From positions 1 to 7,893 of the forward strand of contig URZN01000049.1 in assembly GCA_900552345.1 (NCBI GenBank): a stretch of 7,893 nt of DNA, read 5' to 3'. The stretch is from an uncultured Collinsella sp. (GTDB taxonomy: Bacteria; Actinomycetota; Coriobacteriia; Coriobacteriales; Coriobacteriaceae). Every line of letters begins with the position of its first letter. The stretch's first letter is position 1. Below, piece by piece: positions 1-5,189 of this stretch. Under the pieces are notes generated by a model. The model was given only the letters and a program-made list of their open reading frames with translations. It ran no database searches and was not told where the DNA came from. The position numbers and the translations under genes are program-made.

Positions 1-34
1 GTCTCGTGGGCTCGGAGATGTGTATAAGAGACAG
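1..34 (+). other. Nextera (Tn5) sequencing adapter, not genomic
   Basis: The first 34 bases are the Illumina Nextera read-2 adapter. It ends in the 19-base Tn5 mosaic end AGATGTGTATAAGAGACAG at 16-34. Genomic sequence starts at 35. Any reading frame running through this stretch is an artefact, and the gene that reaches it from the right is truncated by the assembly, not by biology. Confidence 0.98.
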
Positions 35-103
35 GCGCTTATGCTCGAGTGACTCTTTTTTCTTGCGCTTCTTCTTTTTCTTTTTGGGGTCGGCGGTGAC
101 CAT
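35..103 (-). CDS. N-terminus of a Lys-rich protein, probably a heavy-metal P-type ATPase (partial)
   Basis: Reading leftward from an ATG at 103-101 gives 23 codons before the adapter junction: MVTADP, a block of nine Lys and one Arg, then ESLEHKR. A good Shine-Dalgarno (GGGAGG) lies nine bases upstream of the ATG, which supports the start. No catalytic domain is present in the window, so identity rests on context. It follows an ArsR/SmtB sensor and a free-standing HMA protein, and has its own ArsR-type operator (127-148) in the leader. Lys-rich cytoplasmic N-termini are known in Zn/Cd/Pb-type P1B ATPases, and the detached HMA protein would supply the missing N-terminal metal-binding domain. 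Alternatives are another metal exporter or an unrelated basic protein. The gene is cut by the contig end. Confidence 0.6.
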
Positions 104-120
104 GACTCGTATCCTCCCAT

Positions 121-149
121 TTGAATGTATGAACACTCGCTCATATAAT
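121..149 (+). promoter_or_regulatory. Promoter-like boxes on the plus strand overlapping operator 3
   Basis: TTGAAT (121-126) and TATAAT (144-149) are separated by 17 bases, and the spacer is filled by an ArsR-type operator. This is the same geometry as the sensor promoter at 898-925. It points rightward, antisense to the HMA gene and away from the presumed ATPase. No plus-strand gene follows. It could drive an antisense RNA, or it could be a by-product of operator sequence resembling a -10 box. Confidence 0.4.
127..148 (-). promoter_or_regulatory. ArsR/SmtB-type operator 3, in front of the presumed ATPase
   Basis: On the plus strand this reads GTATGAACACTCGCTCATAT followed by AA. It matches the two operators at 865-887 and 899-921 at 19 of 21 positions from base 128 on; the only differences are two central bases (CT for TG). 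It has the family's half-sites, TATGA and TCATA. It lies 24 bases upstream of the ATPase-like start and downstream of the HMA gene's probable terminator, so that gene is likely under separate control by the same sensor. No convincing minus-strand -35/-10 pair is visible around it. Confidence 0.75.
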
Positions 150-156
150 TTCGCGA

Positions 157-182
157 GCAAAGGCCGCGGCAAGCGCGGCCTT
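157..182 (-). terminator. Probable terminator of the sensor-HMA operon
   Basis: A perfect 9-bp stem (AAGGCCGCG at 160-168 with CGCGGCCTT at 174-182) closes a 5-base loop. It starts 22 bases beyond the HMA stop codon. On the minus strand the stem is followed by only a short T run (TTTGCTC), so termination may be partial and allow read-through to the ATPase-like gene. Confidence 0.5.
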
Positions 183-203
183 GCGGGTCAGCGTATGCGC
201 AGG

Positions 204-422
204 CTAGAGAATGATCTCGCAGTCCGGCTCGGCGTCGACGGTGAACTCCACGACACGGTCGAGGACCTCCTCGAACTCGGCGTCGTCGGCCTCGAGCGTC
301 AATTTCTGGGTCATAAAGTTGACGGACACGGATTTGACGCCCTCGAGTTTGGCCAGCTCGTCCTGAAGCTCGCGCGCACAGTTGGCGCAGTCGATCTCGT
401 CGAGCTTAAACTGCTTTTTCAT
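204..422 (-). CDS. Free-standing HMA-domain metal-binding protein (72 aa)
   Basis: A small cytosolic metal-binding protein consisting of a single HMA (ferredoxin-like) domain. The metal site is the loop D11-C12-A-N-C15 near the N-terminus. The DCxxC form is typical of N-terminal domains of Zn/Cd/Pb ATPases, whereas copper chaperones of the CopZ/Atx1 type usually carry MxCxxC, so a divalent soft-metal role is more likely than copper. A third Cys (C68, in EPDCEI) near the C-terminus could add a ligand. The start is well placed: AAAGGA lies eight bases upstream of the ATG. It follows the sensor gene by 63 bases on the same strand and precedes the presumed ATPase. It probably acts as a detached metal-delivery or regulatory domain for that pump. 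Length and fold are usual for the family. The metal specificity is inferred. Confidence 0.9.
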   Translation of the reverse strand: MKKQFKLDEIDCANCARELQDELAKLEGVKSVSVNFMTQKLTLEADDAEFEEVLDRVVEFTVDAEPDCEIIL

Positions 423-485
423 GGTGGGTTCCTTTCTCTGTGTTGGCGACCTGGGTGCCGGTCGCGTTGATACCGTGGTTGGTTG

Positions 486-851
486 CTATTCGCAGATATG
501 GCTCATGCCCTGGTTGAGCATGGTGTAGACATGATCGTCGGCAAGCGAGTAGAGGATGTTGCGGCCGTCGCGGCGGAACTTGACCAGGTGCGACTGCTTA
601 AGCGTGCGCAGCTGGTGCGATACTGCCGACTGCGAGGTTGCGGTCGCCCCGGCGATGTCGGCCACGCAGAGCTCGCGGCCCATGAGGGCATAGAGAATCT
701 TGATGCGCGTGGTGTCGCTGAAGACCTTGAACAGGTCGGCCAAGTCGTACAGCAACTCCTCGTCGGGAAGGTCCTCGGGCGAGCAGGTGGTGGGGATCAC
801 GGGTTCGGTGGCCTCGATGTCAGTCTTTGTTTCATCAGCGTGGTCGCTCAT
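486..851 (-). CDS. ArsR/SmtB-family metal-sensing transcriptional repressor
   Basis: A 121-residue winged-helix repressor. Residues 32-100 carry the family core: FKVFSDTTRIKIL, ELCVADIA, then the recognition helix SQSAVSHQLRTLK and the wing FRRDGRNILYSL. The alpha-5 metal site is complete: D105, H107, H118 and E121 have exactly the spacing of SmtB (D-x-H-x10-H-x2-E), which points to Zn/Cd/Co sensing across the dimer. In the alpha-3 motif the first Cys (C62) is present, but the second Cys of CadC-type ELCVCD is Ala, so an alpha-3N Pb/Cd site is unlikely. Metal binding should release DNA and derepress the operon. The start is supported by AAAGGA seven bases upstream of the ATG. It sits directly behind its own operator-promoter (865-925) and is followed by the HMA gene, so it should be autoregulated. 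Confidence 0.95.
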   Translation of the reverse strand: MSDHADETKTDIEATEPVIPTTCSPEDLPDEELLYDLADLFKVFSDTTRIKILYALMGRELCVADIAGATATSQSAVSHQLRTLKQSHLVKFRRDGRNILYSLADDHVYTMLNQGMSHICE

Positions 852-864
852 TGCAACATCCTTT

Positions 865-887
865 CATATGAACATGCGCTCATATAA
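865..887 (-). promoter_or_regulatory. ArsR/SmtB-type operator 1, in the leader of the sensor gene
   Basis: A 23-base site containing the imperfect dyad ATATGA/TCATAT. It abuts the sensor's Shine-Dalgarno (859-864) and lies just downstream of the expected transcription start. It is an exact inverted copy of operator 2 at 899-921, with 11 bases between them. Repressor bound here would act as a roadblock rather than by covering the promoter. Confidence 0.85.
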
Positions 888-897
888 CTTGCTTCCG

Positions 898-925
898 ATT
901 ATATGAGCGCATGTTCATATGTCAA
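898..925 (-). promoter_or_regulatory. Consensus promoter of the ArsR-HMA operon
   Basis: On the minus strand a perfect -35 box TTGACA (925-920) and a perfect -10 box TATAAT (903-898) are separated by 16 bases. The spacer and -10 box are covered by operator 2 (899-921). Transcription should start near 891. Perfect boxes imply a strong promoter held off by the repressor. Confidence 0.9.
899..921 (-). promoter_or_regulatory. ArsR/SmtB-type operator 2, over the promoter spacer
   Basis: A 23-base operator identical, in inverted orientation, to 865-887. The dyad half-sites ATATGA and TCATAT lie between and over the -35 and -10 boxes, so bound repressor would exclude RNA polymerase. Confidence 0.88.
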
Positions 926-1270
926 TAACGTTCAGGTAATTCGTCGTACAAAATGATGAGGAAAAGCGGACGAGATCCCGGACTAAGCGGTTTTGATTAG
1001 CGATGCCGGGGTGGGTGCCCCTGCGCCGTGCAAAAATTGGAGTATTCTGCAACGATAGGGGGTCTGTTAATCTATCGCGGGCCAAATAATGTAGTTCAAG
1101 AGCTATCTTAGGGTGTTAAACCGATGAGTTCTTCCTCAAATGTTGCCTAACGTTCTCACGCAAGAGTGATTTCGCTTCACATTTGGATCCACTCGAGGGT
1201 GATGGACACCCGACCCTGCTGAATACTCGCAATTTTGCACGTCGCTAGGGTACCCACCTTGTTAGTCGGC
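922..1270. other. Non-coding stretch between sensor promoter and nuclease gene
   Basis: No reading frame with a credible start and ribosome site is seen. The left part (926-1009) is featureless to me. From 1010 to 1258 it is bounded by imperfect 41-base inverted repeats, described separately. The right edge is the 3' flank of the minus-strand nuclease-like gene. Confidence 0.6.
1010..1258. repeat. MITE-like 249-bp segment with 41-bp terminal inverted repeats
   Basis: The left arm (1010-1050, starting GGTGGGTGCCCC) and the right arm (1218-1258, ending AGGGTACCCACC) are reverse complements at 33 of 41 positions. The shared core on the right-arm strand is GAATACTC, then AATTTTGCACG or a one-base variant. 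The 167-base interior encodes nothing convincing. A small dyad (CGATAG at 1053-1058, CTATCG at 1072-1077) lies just inside the left arm. No target-site duplication is seen next to the arms. It may be a non-autonomous mobile element, or a pair of copies of a dispersed intergenic repeat in opposite orientation. Confidence 0.5.
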
Positions 1271-2461
1271 CTAGTTTCCGGCCCCGAAGACCCTGCCCTC
1301 GGGCGTGAAGCTGCTTGTTTGGTTGAGTGATGGGCTGCCTGGTTCGACGATTTGCATGTCATCGATTGCCGGAGCCTCGTTAATCGTCGGATCGTCCAAT
1401 GTGATGCTTTCGAGCATTGCTTTTTCGAGATCGATTCGTTGACGCTCTTCGGAATCCTGGCGAAGCTCCTCCTGGATTCGTTTCTTCTCCTCAATAAACC
1501 TTCTGAGCACAAACAGTCTCAGGTCCTCTTGCATGATTTGAAAGTCTTTTGGCAAACGCGAGGGGCGTATACCTTCTTTTCTTTGGATTGCCTCCATGAC
1601 CCTAACGAAAGAGCTGGCATGCATAAAGGAATAACGGCTGACGGTGATGATTCCGTACCCCATGGACGCAAGTGCGTTCTTGCGTTCTTCGTCGATGGCG
1701 CGGTCTTCTTCCGCGTCGTGATAAAAACCGTTGTATTCAATATCTGTTCGAGATTTCTTCAGATATGCATCCATAAAGAACTTTTTGCGTCTCGTGAGAT
1801 TTTTTGCGGCAGCGGTGACCTGTACCTCGTAATCGGTCTCAATTCCCTTAATACCAAGTCCACCTTCGCTTTTGGGCAGCGTAAGCATCATGACAAAGGC
1901 CGTTTCCATGGGAGAGCGGCATCCATCGCGTACACATTGAATAGCCTTTCGGGCAAGGGCCAAACCATCGCATCTGGTAATGGAATTAAAGAACTGTTTT
2001 AACCTCTCGGTCGAGGTAAGTGGGAAACGCTCGGTATAAGAGGTAGAAGAACCGGTTCCAAGGGAATAGGCGCCGCACAGTTCAAAGTAGTACTCCACTA
2101 GTTCGCGAAAAGGGAGATAGGTGGCGGCCTGAAGTGCGCAAAGCTCAACGCCAACAATGTAGATGTCATCTTCTAGCTCTATAAAACGCGAGCATGAGAA
2201 TCGCTTTGACGAAACGTGGCATCGGCAGTCCATCGCGTAGCGCGCGTTCCTGCGATCAAACACCATTACCTCGGGGGAATGGTTTGCGTCGCGGGCAACA
2301 TCATGTTTGGCAAGCCATTCTGTGGCCGCGTCGAGGAGCGTTCCGGTGGGGCACGATCCGTAAATTGCGACAGGGCTGCAGGACTCGATGTCTTTCGCAG
2401 AAACCGAATGCGCGGCCTGGTAGACCGCTTTTGCCGTGGTATGTGACAATACGATACTCAT
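1271..2461 (-). CDS. Orphan protein with putative PD-(D/E)XK (DUF559/Vsr-like) nuclease domain
   Basis: A 396-residue protein with no recognised name. Residues 183-295 look like a DUF559/Vsr-type PD-(D/E)XK fold. They run SPMET (E186), then KKFFMDAY (D231), then DIEYNG (E242), followed by a 'FYH...D...R...L...GY.IITVSR' segment, the usual order of this fold. The position normally held by Asp/Lys after the second acid is Asn (N244), so activity is uncertain. The N-terminal 130 residues (containing VELCALQAATYL and YYFELCGAYS) resemble the helper region of such proteins in Coriobacteriia. Residues 320-350 are a charged probable coiled coil, and the last 45 look disordered. No methylase, toxin or antitoxin partner adjoins it. 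No Shine-Dalgarno is visible before the ATG, so the start is uncertain. Base composition is visibly AT-richer than the flanking genes. A phage-defence or mobile-element role is possible but unproven. Confidence 0.7.
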   Translation of the reverse strand: MSIVLSHTTAKAVYQAAHSVSAKDIESCSPVAIYGSCPTGTLLDAATEWLAKHDVARDANHSPEVMVFDRRNARYAMDCRCHVSSKRFSCSRFIELEDDIYIVGVELCALQAATYLPFRELVEYYFELCGAYSLGTGSSTSYTERFPLTSTERLKQFFNSITRCDGLALARKAIQCVRDGCRSPMETAFVMMLTLPKSEGGLGIKGIETDYEVQVTAAAKNLTRRKKFFMDAYLKKSRTDIEYNGFYHDAEEDRAIDEERKNALASMGYGIITVSRYSFMHASSFVRVMEAIQRKEGIRPSRLPKDFQIMQEDLRLFVLRRFIEEKKRIQEELRQDSEERQRIDLEKAMLESITLDDPTINEAPAIDDMQIVEPGSPSLNQTSSFTPEGRVFGAGN

Positions 2462-2811
2462 GGTATATATCGTGTCAGCTAATGCTGCGTTGATGGCGCT
2501 GAGTGGAAAAGTCGTTTTAGAGGTCTAACCAAATGCTGTCCAAAAGCTTGACGCAATTATGGGTTGGTACGCCCTAAATAAATGTTTTCGCAGCTCGGCT
2601 ATAGCATAGAAATACTCAATTGCTGCACATTTGGTATCGATGCATCGCCATCCGAACACGAATCACGTGTCGGGAAAGTGCCGAAGTAGTTAAAAAATAG
2701 GGTTCAGAATTTGTGAAGAGCGGGCCTGCTTGTGGAACGTAGGGCGGCCTCGCTGCGGGGGTTCCCGCTGTGAGGCCGCTCGTGAGCAAGCAGTGTTTGT
2801 TGCAGACGTTT
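2462..2811. other. Non-coding stretch between nuclease and exonuclease genes
   Basis: About 350 bases without a credible gene. It contains the nuclease gene's upstream region (no clear promoter or ribosome site found), an AT-rich middle, a bulged dyad around 2651-2672 (CCGAACACG / CGTGTCGG), and the hairpin at 2744-2779. A short stretch near 2608-2630 (AATACTC, AATT, TGCAC) weakly echoes the inverted-repeat core at 1010-1258. Confidence 0.6.
2744..2779 (-). terminator. Hairpin downstream of the exonuclease gene, possible terminator
   Basis: GCGGCCTC (2744-2751) pairs perfectly with GAGGCCGC (2772-2779), with an inner GCGGG/CCCGC stem. It lies 32 bases past the exonuclease stop codon. No T run follows on either strand, so it may be a 3'-end stabiliser or a Rho-assisted end rather than a classical intrinsic terminator. 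Confidence 0.45.
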
Positions 2812-3780
2812 CTACTTGGCAAACAGGTTCTTGAGGTTGAACTCGGCCTGGACGGTACGGAGCATGAGGTCGGTGTCGTCGAGGCCCAGGTGCTGCTCGT
2901 TGGCGTCGGCGGCGAGGGTGCCACGTCGGCGCGCCCAGTTCTCGAGCGCAGCGGGCGCGGACTCGCGGGGGAGCGAGCGCACGTCGGCGTCCAGGCTGCG
3001 GCAGATCTGGCGCGAGTCGATGACGATGATCTTGCCTGCGCGGCGTGCCTCGGCGTAACCGTCCAGATGAATCTTGAACCAGCTGTCCTCGAAGGCAGCG
3101 TTGTGCGCCATATAGGGATACTTCTTCATGAGCTTGAGCAGCTGCTTTTGCAGCTCCTTGTTCTCACGGAAGGGCGTTTTGCCGTCGATGTCGTCCCAAG
3201 TGATGTGGTGGATATTCGACAGCGGCACGTCCTCGCCGCGATAGATGTCGGGCAGGCCGCAGTAGTGCGCCTCGGCGTCATGCGGCACGGCGTCGCTGGT
3301 GAGCTCCATGATCTCCCAGCCCACGTTGAGGATGTAGCCGCGCTCGGGCGCGCGACCGGTGGTCTCGATGTCGATGCCCAGCACCGTGCCTTGGATGGGC
3401 TTGCGGGCATAGGCTACGCCGAGTGCGTCGCGGTCACCGCGGATCTCGCGCATGACCGATGCTGCGGTGCGCTTTTGCATCTTGCCGATGGCGGCGCAGG
3501 TGTCGGCGTCGGACAGGCCGCGCGAGAGCGTCGCGGGCGTCACGTTACGTAGACGCGCCTCGCCAATCTGGTCGCACAGGTCGCGGTTGCGGTCGGCCAG
3601 GTCGCGCACGGTAGCAAAGTCGAAGCCGGGGTCGCCCTCGGCGGTAAAGTACTCGGTCTCGAGCACCTTGAGGGCCTCCTCGCCCTTCTGGCGCTCGGAC
3701 TCCATGGCGCCGTGATCGCCGTAGATAAACATGGGGATAAACGGCTGGCGTTCGTATTCGAGTGCTTGCGATACGTTCAT
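2812..3780 (-). CDS. DEDD-family 3'-5' exonuclease (DnaQ/RNase T-like)
   Basis: A 322-residue protein whose C-terminal part (about 132-315) is a DnaQ-like exonuclease domain. Motif I is GIDIETTG (D137, E139). It is followed by the conserved HHITWDDIDGKTPF segment, motif II HNAAFED (226-232), and motif III H297-x4-D302 in a QHLGLDDTDLM context, which places it in the DEDDh group. Such enzymes remove nucleotides from 3' ends using two metal ions; the substrate here (DNA proofreading or RNA trimming) cannot be told. In motif II the usual Asp directly after the aromatic is Glu (E231), with D232 next to it. The first 130 residues match nothing I know and include a Lys/Glu-rich helix. The start is supported by AAGGAG six bases upstream. 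The gene is single, with a hairpin behind it, and is divergent from the transporter. Confidence 0.88.
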   Translation of the reverse strand: MNVSQALEYERQPFIPMFIYGDHGAMESERQKGEEALKVLETEYFTAEGDPGFDFATVRDLADRNRDLCDQIGEARLRNVTPATLSRGLSDADTCAAIGKMQKRTAASVMREIRGDRDALGVAYARKPIQGTVLGIDIETTGRAPERGYILNVGWEIMELTSDAVPHDAEAHYCGLPDIYRGEDVPLSNIHHITWDDIDGKTPFRENKELQKQLLKLMKKYPYMAHNAAFEDSWFKIHLDGYAEARRAGKIIVIDSRQICRSLDADVRSLPRESAPAALENWARRRGTLAADANEQHLGLDDTDLMLRTVQAEFNLKNLFAK

Positions 3781-3798
3781 ATGCTGCTCCTTGGACGG

Positions 3799-3813
3799 GC
3801 CGCGTTACGCGGC
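3799..3813 (-). repeat. Short hairpin in the exonuclease leader
   Basis: GCCGCG (3799-3804) and CGCGGC (3808-3813) form a perfect 6-bp stem with a 3-base loop. It lies just upstream of the exonuclease Shine-Dalgarno. It may influence leader RNA folding; no regulator is implied. Confidence 0.35.
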
Positions 3814-3840
3814 TCGGGGTTACTGAGTTGTGGCGAGATG

Positions 3841-3862
3841 ATAGTTTACCATGGGCAACTAT
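3841..3862. promoter_or_regulatory. 22-bp imperfect palindrome, candidate operator in the divergent intergenic region
   Basis: The outer half-sites ATAGTT (3841-3846) and AACTAT (3857-3862) and the central CCATGG (3849-3854) give 9 of 11 matching pairs. It ends one base into the candidate -35 box of the transporter promoter, so a bound dimer could block it. Symmetry and length fit a dimeric repressor such as a DtxR/MntR-type metalloregulator, but the regulator is not in the window. Confidence 0.45.
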
Positions 3863-3889
3863 TGGCACCGCGCCCGGGACAACTACAAT
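3862..3889 (+). promoter_or_regulatory. Candidate promoter of the metal transporter
   Basis: TTGGCA (3862-3867) and TACAAT (3884-3889), 16 bases apart, each differ from consensus at one position. The boxes lie about 60 bases before the transporter start and next to the palindrome at 3841-3862. Confidence 0.5.
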
Positions 3890-3951
3890 ACCCTAGTTGA
3901 CCGCTAGGACTTTTACAATGCTGCCGAAAGACACGAAAGGTTCCATCCGTC

Positions 3952-5022
3952 ATGGATTTACTGATTGATATTCTGCTCGACGCCGGTAAGGACACGCTGT
4001 CGTTGGTGCCGTTTTTGTTGGTGACGTATCTTGCCCTCGAGACGCTTGAGCACGTTGCGGGCGATCGCGTCAACGGCGCTATCAAGCGCGCCGGCGCCGC
4101 GGGTCCCGTAGTTGGCTCGCTGCTGGGCATGGTGCCGCAGTGCGGATTTTCGGCCATGGCAGCAACGCTGTACGCCGGCCGTGTCGTGACGCTGGGCACG
4201 CTGGTTGCCGTGTTCCTCTCGACCTCCGACGAGATGTTGCCGCTGTTACTCGCCGAGCAAGTTCCCGTGCAGACCATGGCGATGCTGCTCGCCTCGAAGG
4301 CGCTGATCGCTCTGGTCACGGGCTTTATCGTGGATGCGGCTATCCGCGGCCTTCGTCGTAATGCCCGCGCGCATGCGGCGATTCGCCGTACCGTGCTGGG
4401 GACCGCTGCCAATCCGGCTCATGTGAACTGCGCGCACGACGACCATACCGGAGGCGACATCATTGACGAGGTGGCCGAGGCGGGCGTAAGTGCCGATCAC
4501 ATCCACGAGCTGTGCGAGCGCGATCATTGCGGCTGTGATGAAGACGAGGACGAGCACGGGCACGACCACGGTCACGCGGACGCACACGAGCACCACCACG
4601 GTCACAGCCACTCCCACGAGGGCGCGCCCGTTCTGTCGATCATCCGCAGCGCCATCTCACATACCGTGCAGGTATCGGTATTCATTTTCCTGGTGACGCT
4701 GATTCTGGTTGCCGTCCTCGAGACCTTTGGCGAGTCCGCAATCGAGCAGTTCCTGCGCGGCAATGAGACGCTCGCCGTCCTGGGCTCGGCGCTTGTCGGT
4801 CTGATTCCCAACTGCTCTGCCAGCGTCGTCATCACGCAGCTGTACCTGGAGGGCGTACTGCAGCTGGCGCCGATGCTCGCCGGCACGCTCATTTCCGCCG
4901 GCGTGGGCTACCTAGTCCTGTTCCGCACCAACCGCAGCGCTCGCGAAAATGCCGTGTTCCTGGTCATGATGTACGTCATCGGCGCCGGCTGGGGACTCAT
5001 CCTCTCCGCCTTCGGCCTCTAA
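3952..5022 (+). CDS. Multi-pass metal exporter, ArsP_2 / 'putative manganese transporter' type
   Basis: A 356-residue membrane protein in two related halves, each with a signature loop: VPQCGFS (61-67) in the first and IPNCSAS (285-291) in the second. Hydrophobic segments lie at about 14-33, 52-75, 78-101, 107-131, 237-258, 272-294, 304-325 and 334-355. The central hydrophilic region (about 135-227) is rich in His, Asp and Cys: C160, H162, H165, H183, H185, C188, H192, C193, C195, and a dense His run at 202-222. This suggests cytoplasmic metal sensing or loading. The pattern fits the family annotated as 10TM heavy-metal exporter (ArsP_2) or putative manganese transporter; the substrate is not proven by sequence. 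GAAAGG lies 11 bases before the ATG, a slightly long spacing. It is monocistronic, with a candidate promoter at 3862-3889 and a strong terminator after it. Confidence 0.85.
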   Translation: MDLLIDILLDAGKDTLSLVPFLLVTYLALETLEHVAGDRVNGAIKRAGAAGPVVGSLLGMVPQCGFSAMAATLYAGRVVTLGTLVAVFLSTSDEMLPLLLAEQVPVQTMAMLLASKALIALVTGFIVDAAIRGLRRNARAHAAIRRTVLGTAANPAHVNCAHDDHTGGDIIDEVAEAGVSADHIHELCERDHCGCDEDEDEHGHDHGHADAHEHHHGHSHSHEGAPVLSIIRSAISHTVQVSVFIFLVTLILVAVLETFGESAIEQFLRGNETLAVLGSALVGLIPNCSASVVITQLYLEGVLQLAPMLAGTLISAGVGYLVLFRTNRSARENAVFLVMMYVIGAGWGLILSAFGL

Positions 5023-5033
5023 GCAGGCCTAGC

Positions 5034-5108
5034 AAAACGGGCTTCAAAATAGCCATGCTCGGCGCCGGCGCAATGCGGCGACGCATGGCATTTTGAAGCC
5101 CGTTTTTT
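5034..5108 (+). terminator. Strong intrinsic terminator of the transporter gene
   Basis: A perfect 17-bp outer stem (5034-5050 with 5090-5106) is extended, after a one-base bulge, by GCCATGC/GCATGGC (5052-5058, 5083-5089). The loop is GC-rich (5059-5082). A run of six T (5103-5108) completes it. It starts 12 bases past the stop codon. A shorter T run on the other strand means it may also work leftward. Confidence 0.92.
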
Positions 5109-5139
5109 GTTGAGCCATGGATCCTGAGCGTTCACGCCG

Positions 5140-5187
5140 CTCAAAACAAAAAGGCAGATTTCCGGACATATCCCAAAAATCTGCCTT
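5140..5187 (-). terminator. Intrinsic terminator of the HdeD-YaiI operon
   Basis: AAGGCAGATTT (5151-5161) pairs perfectly with AAATCTGCCTT (5177-5187). On the minus strand the stem is followed by TTTTTGTTTTG. It starts three bases past the YaiI stop codon, and with 5034-5108 forms a converging pair of terminators. Confidence 0.92.
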
Positions 5188-5189
5188 GG

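Noticed and set aside
6..470. A 154-codon plus-strand reading frame at the left end
   Set aside because: It starts inside the adapter and runs antisense to the HMA gene. The opposite strand has clear HMA motifs and a ribosome site.
1352..2002. A 216-codon plus-strand reading frame
   Set aside because: It is antisense to the nuclease-domain gene, has no ribosome site and shows no protein-like motif.
2770..3552. A 260-codon plus-strand reading frame
   Set aside because: It is antisense to the exonuclease gene, whose DEDD motifs, start and Shine-Dalgarno are clear. The plus-strand frame shows no recognisable motif.
3890..3951. A manganese (yybP-ykoY) riboswitch before the transporter
   Set aside because: This riboswitch is common before such transporters, but its conserved loop sequences are not seen, and the leader is short.
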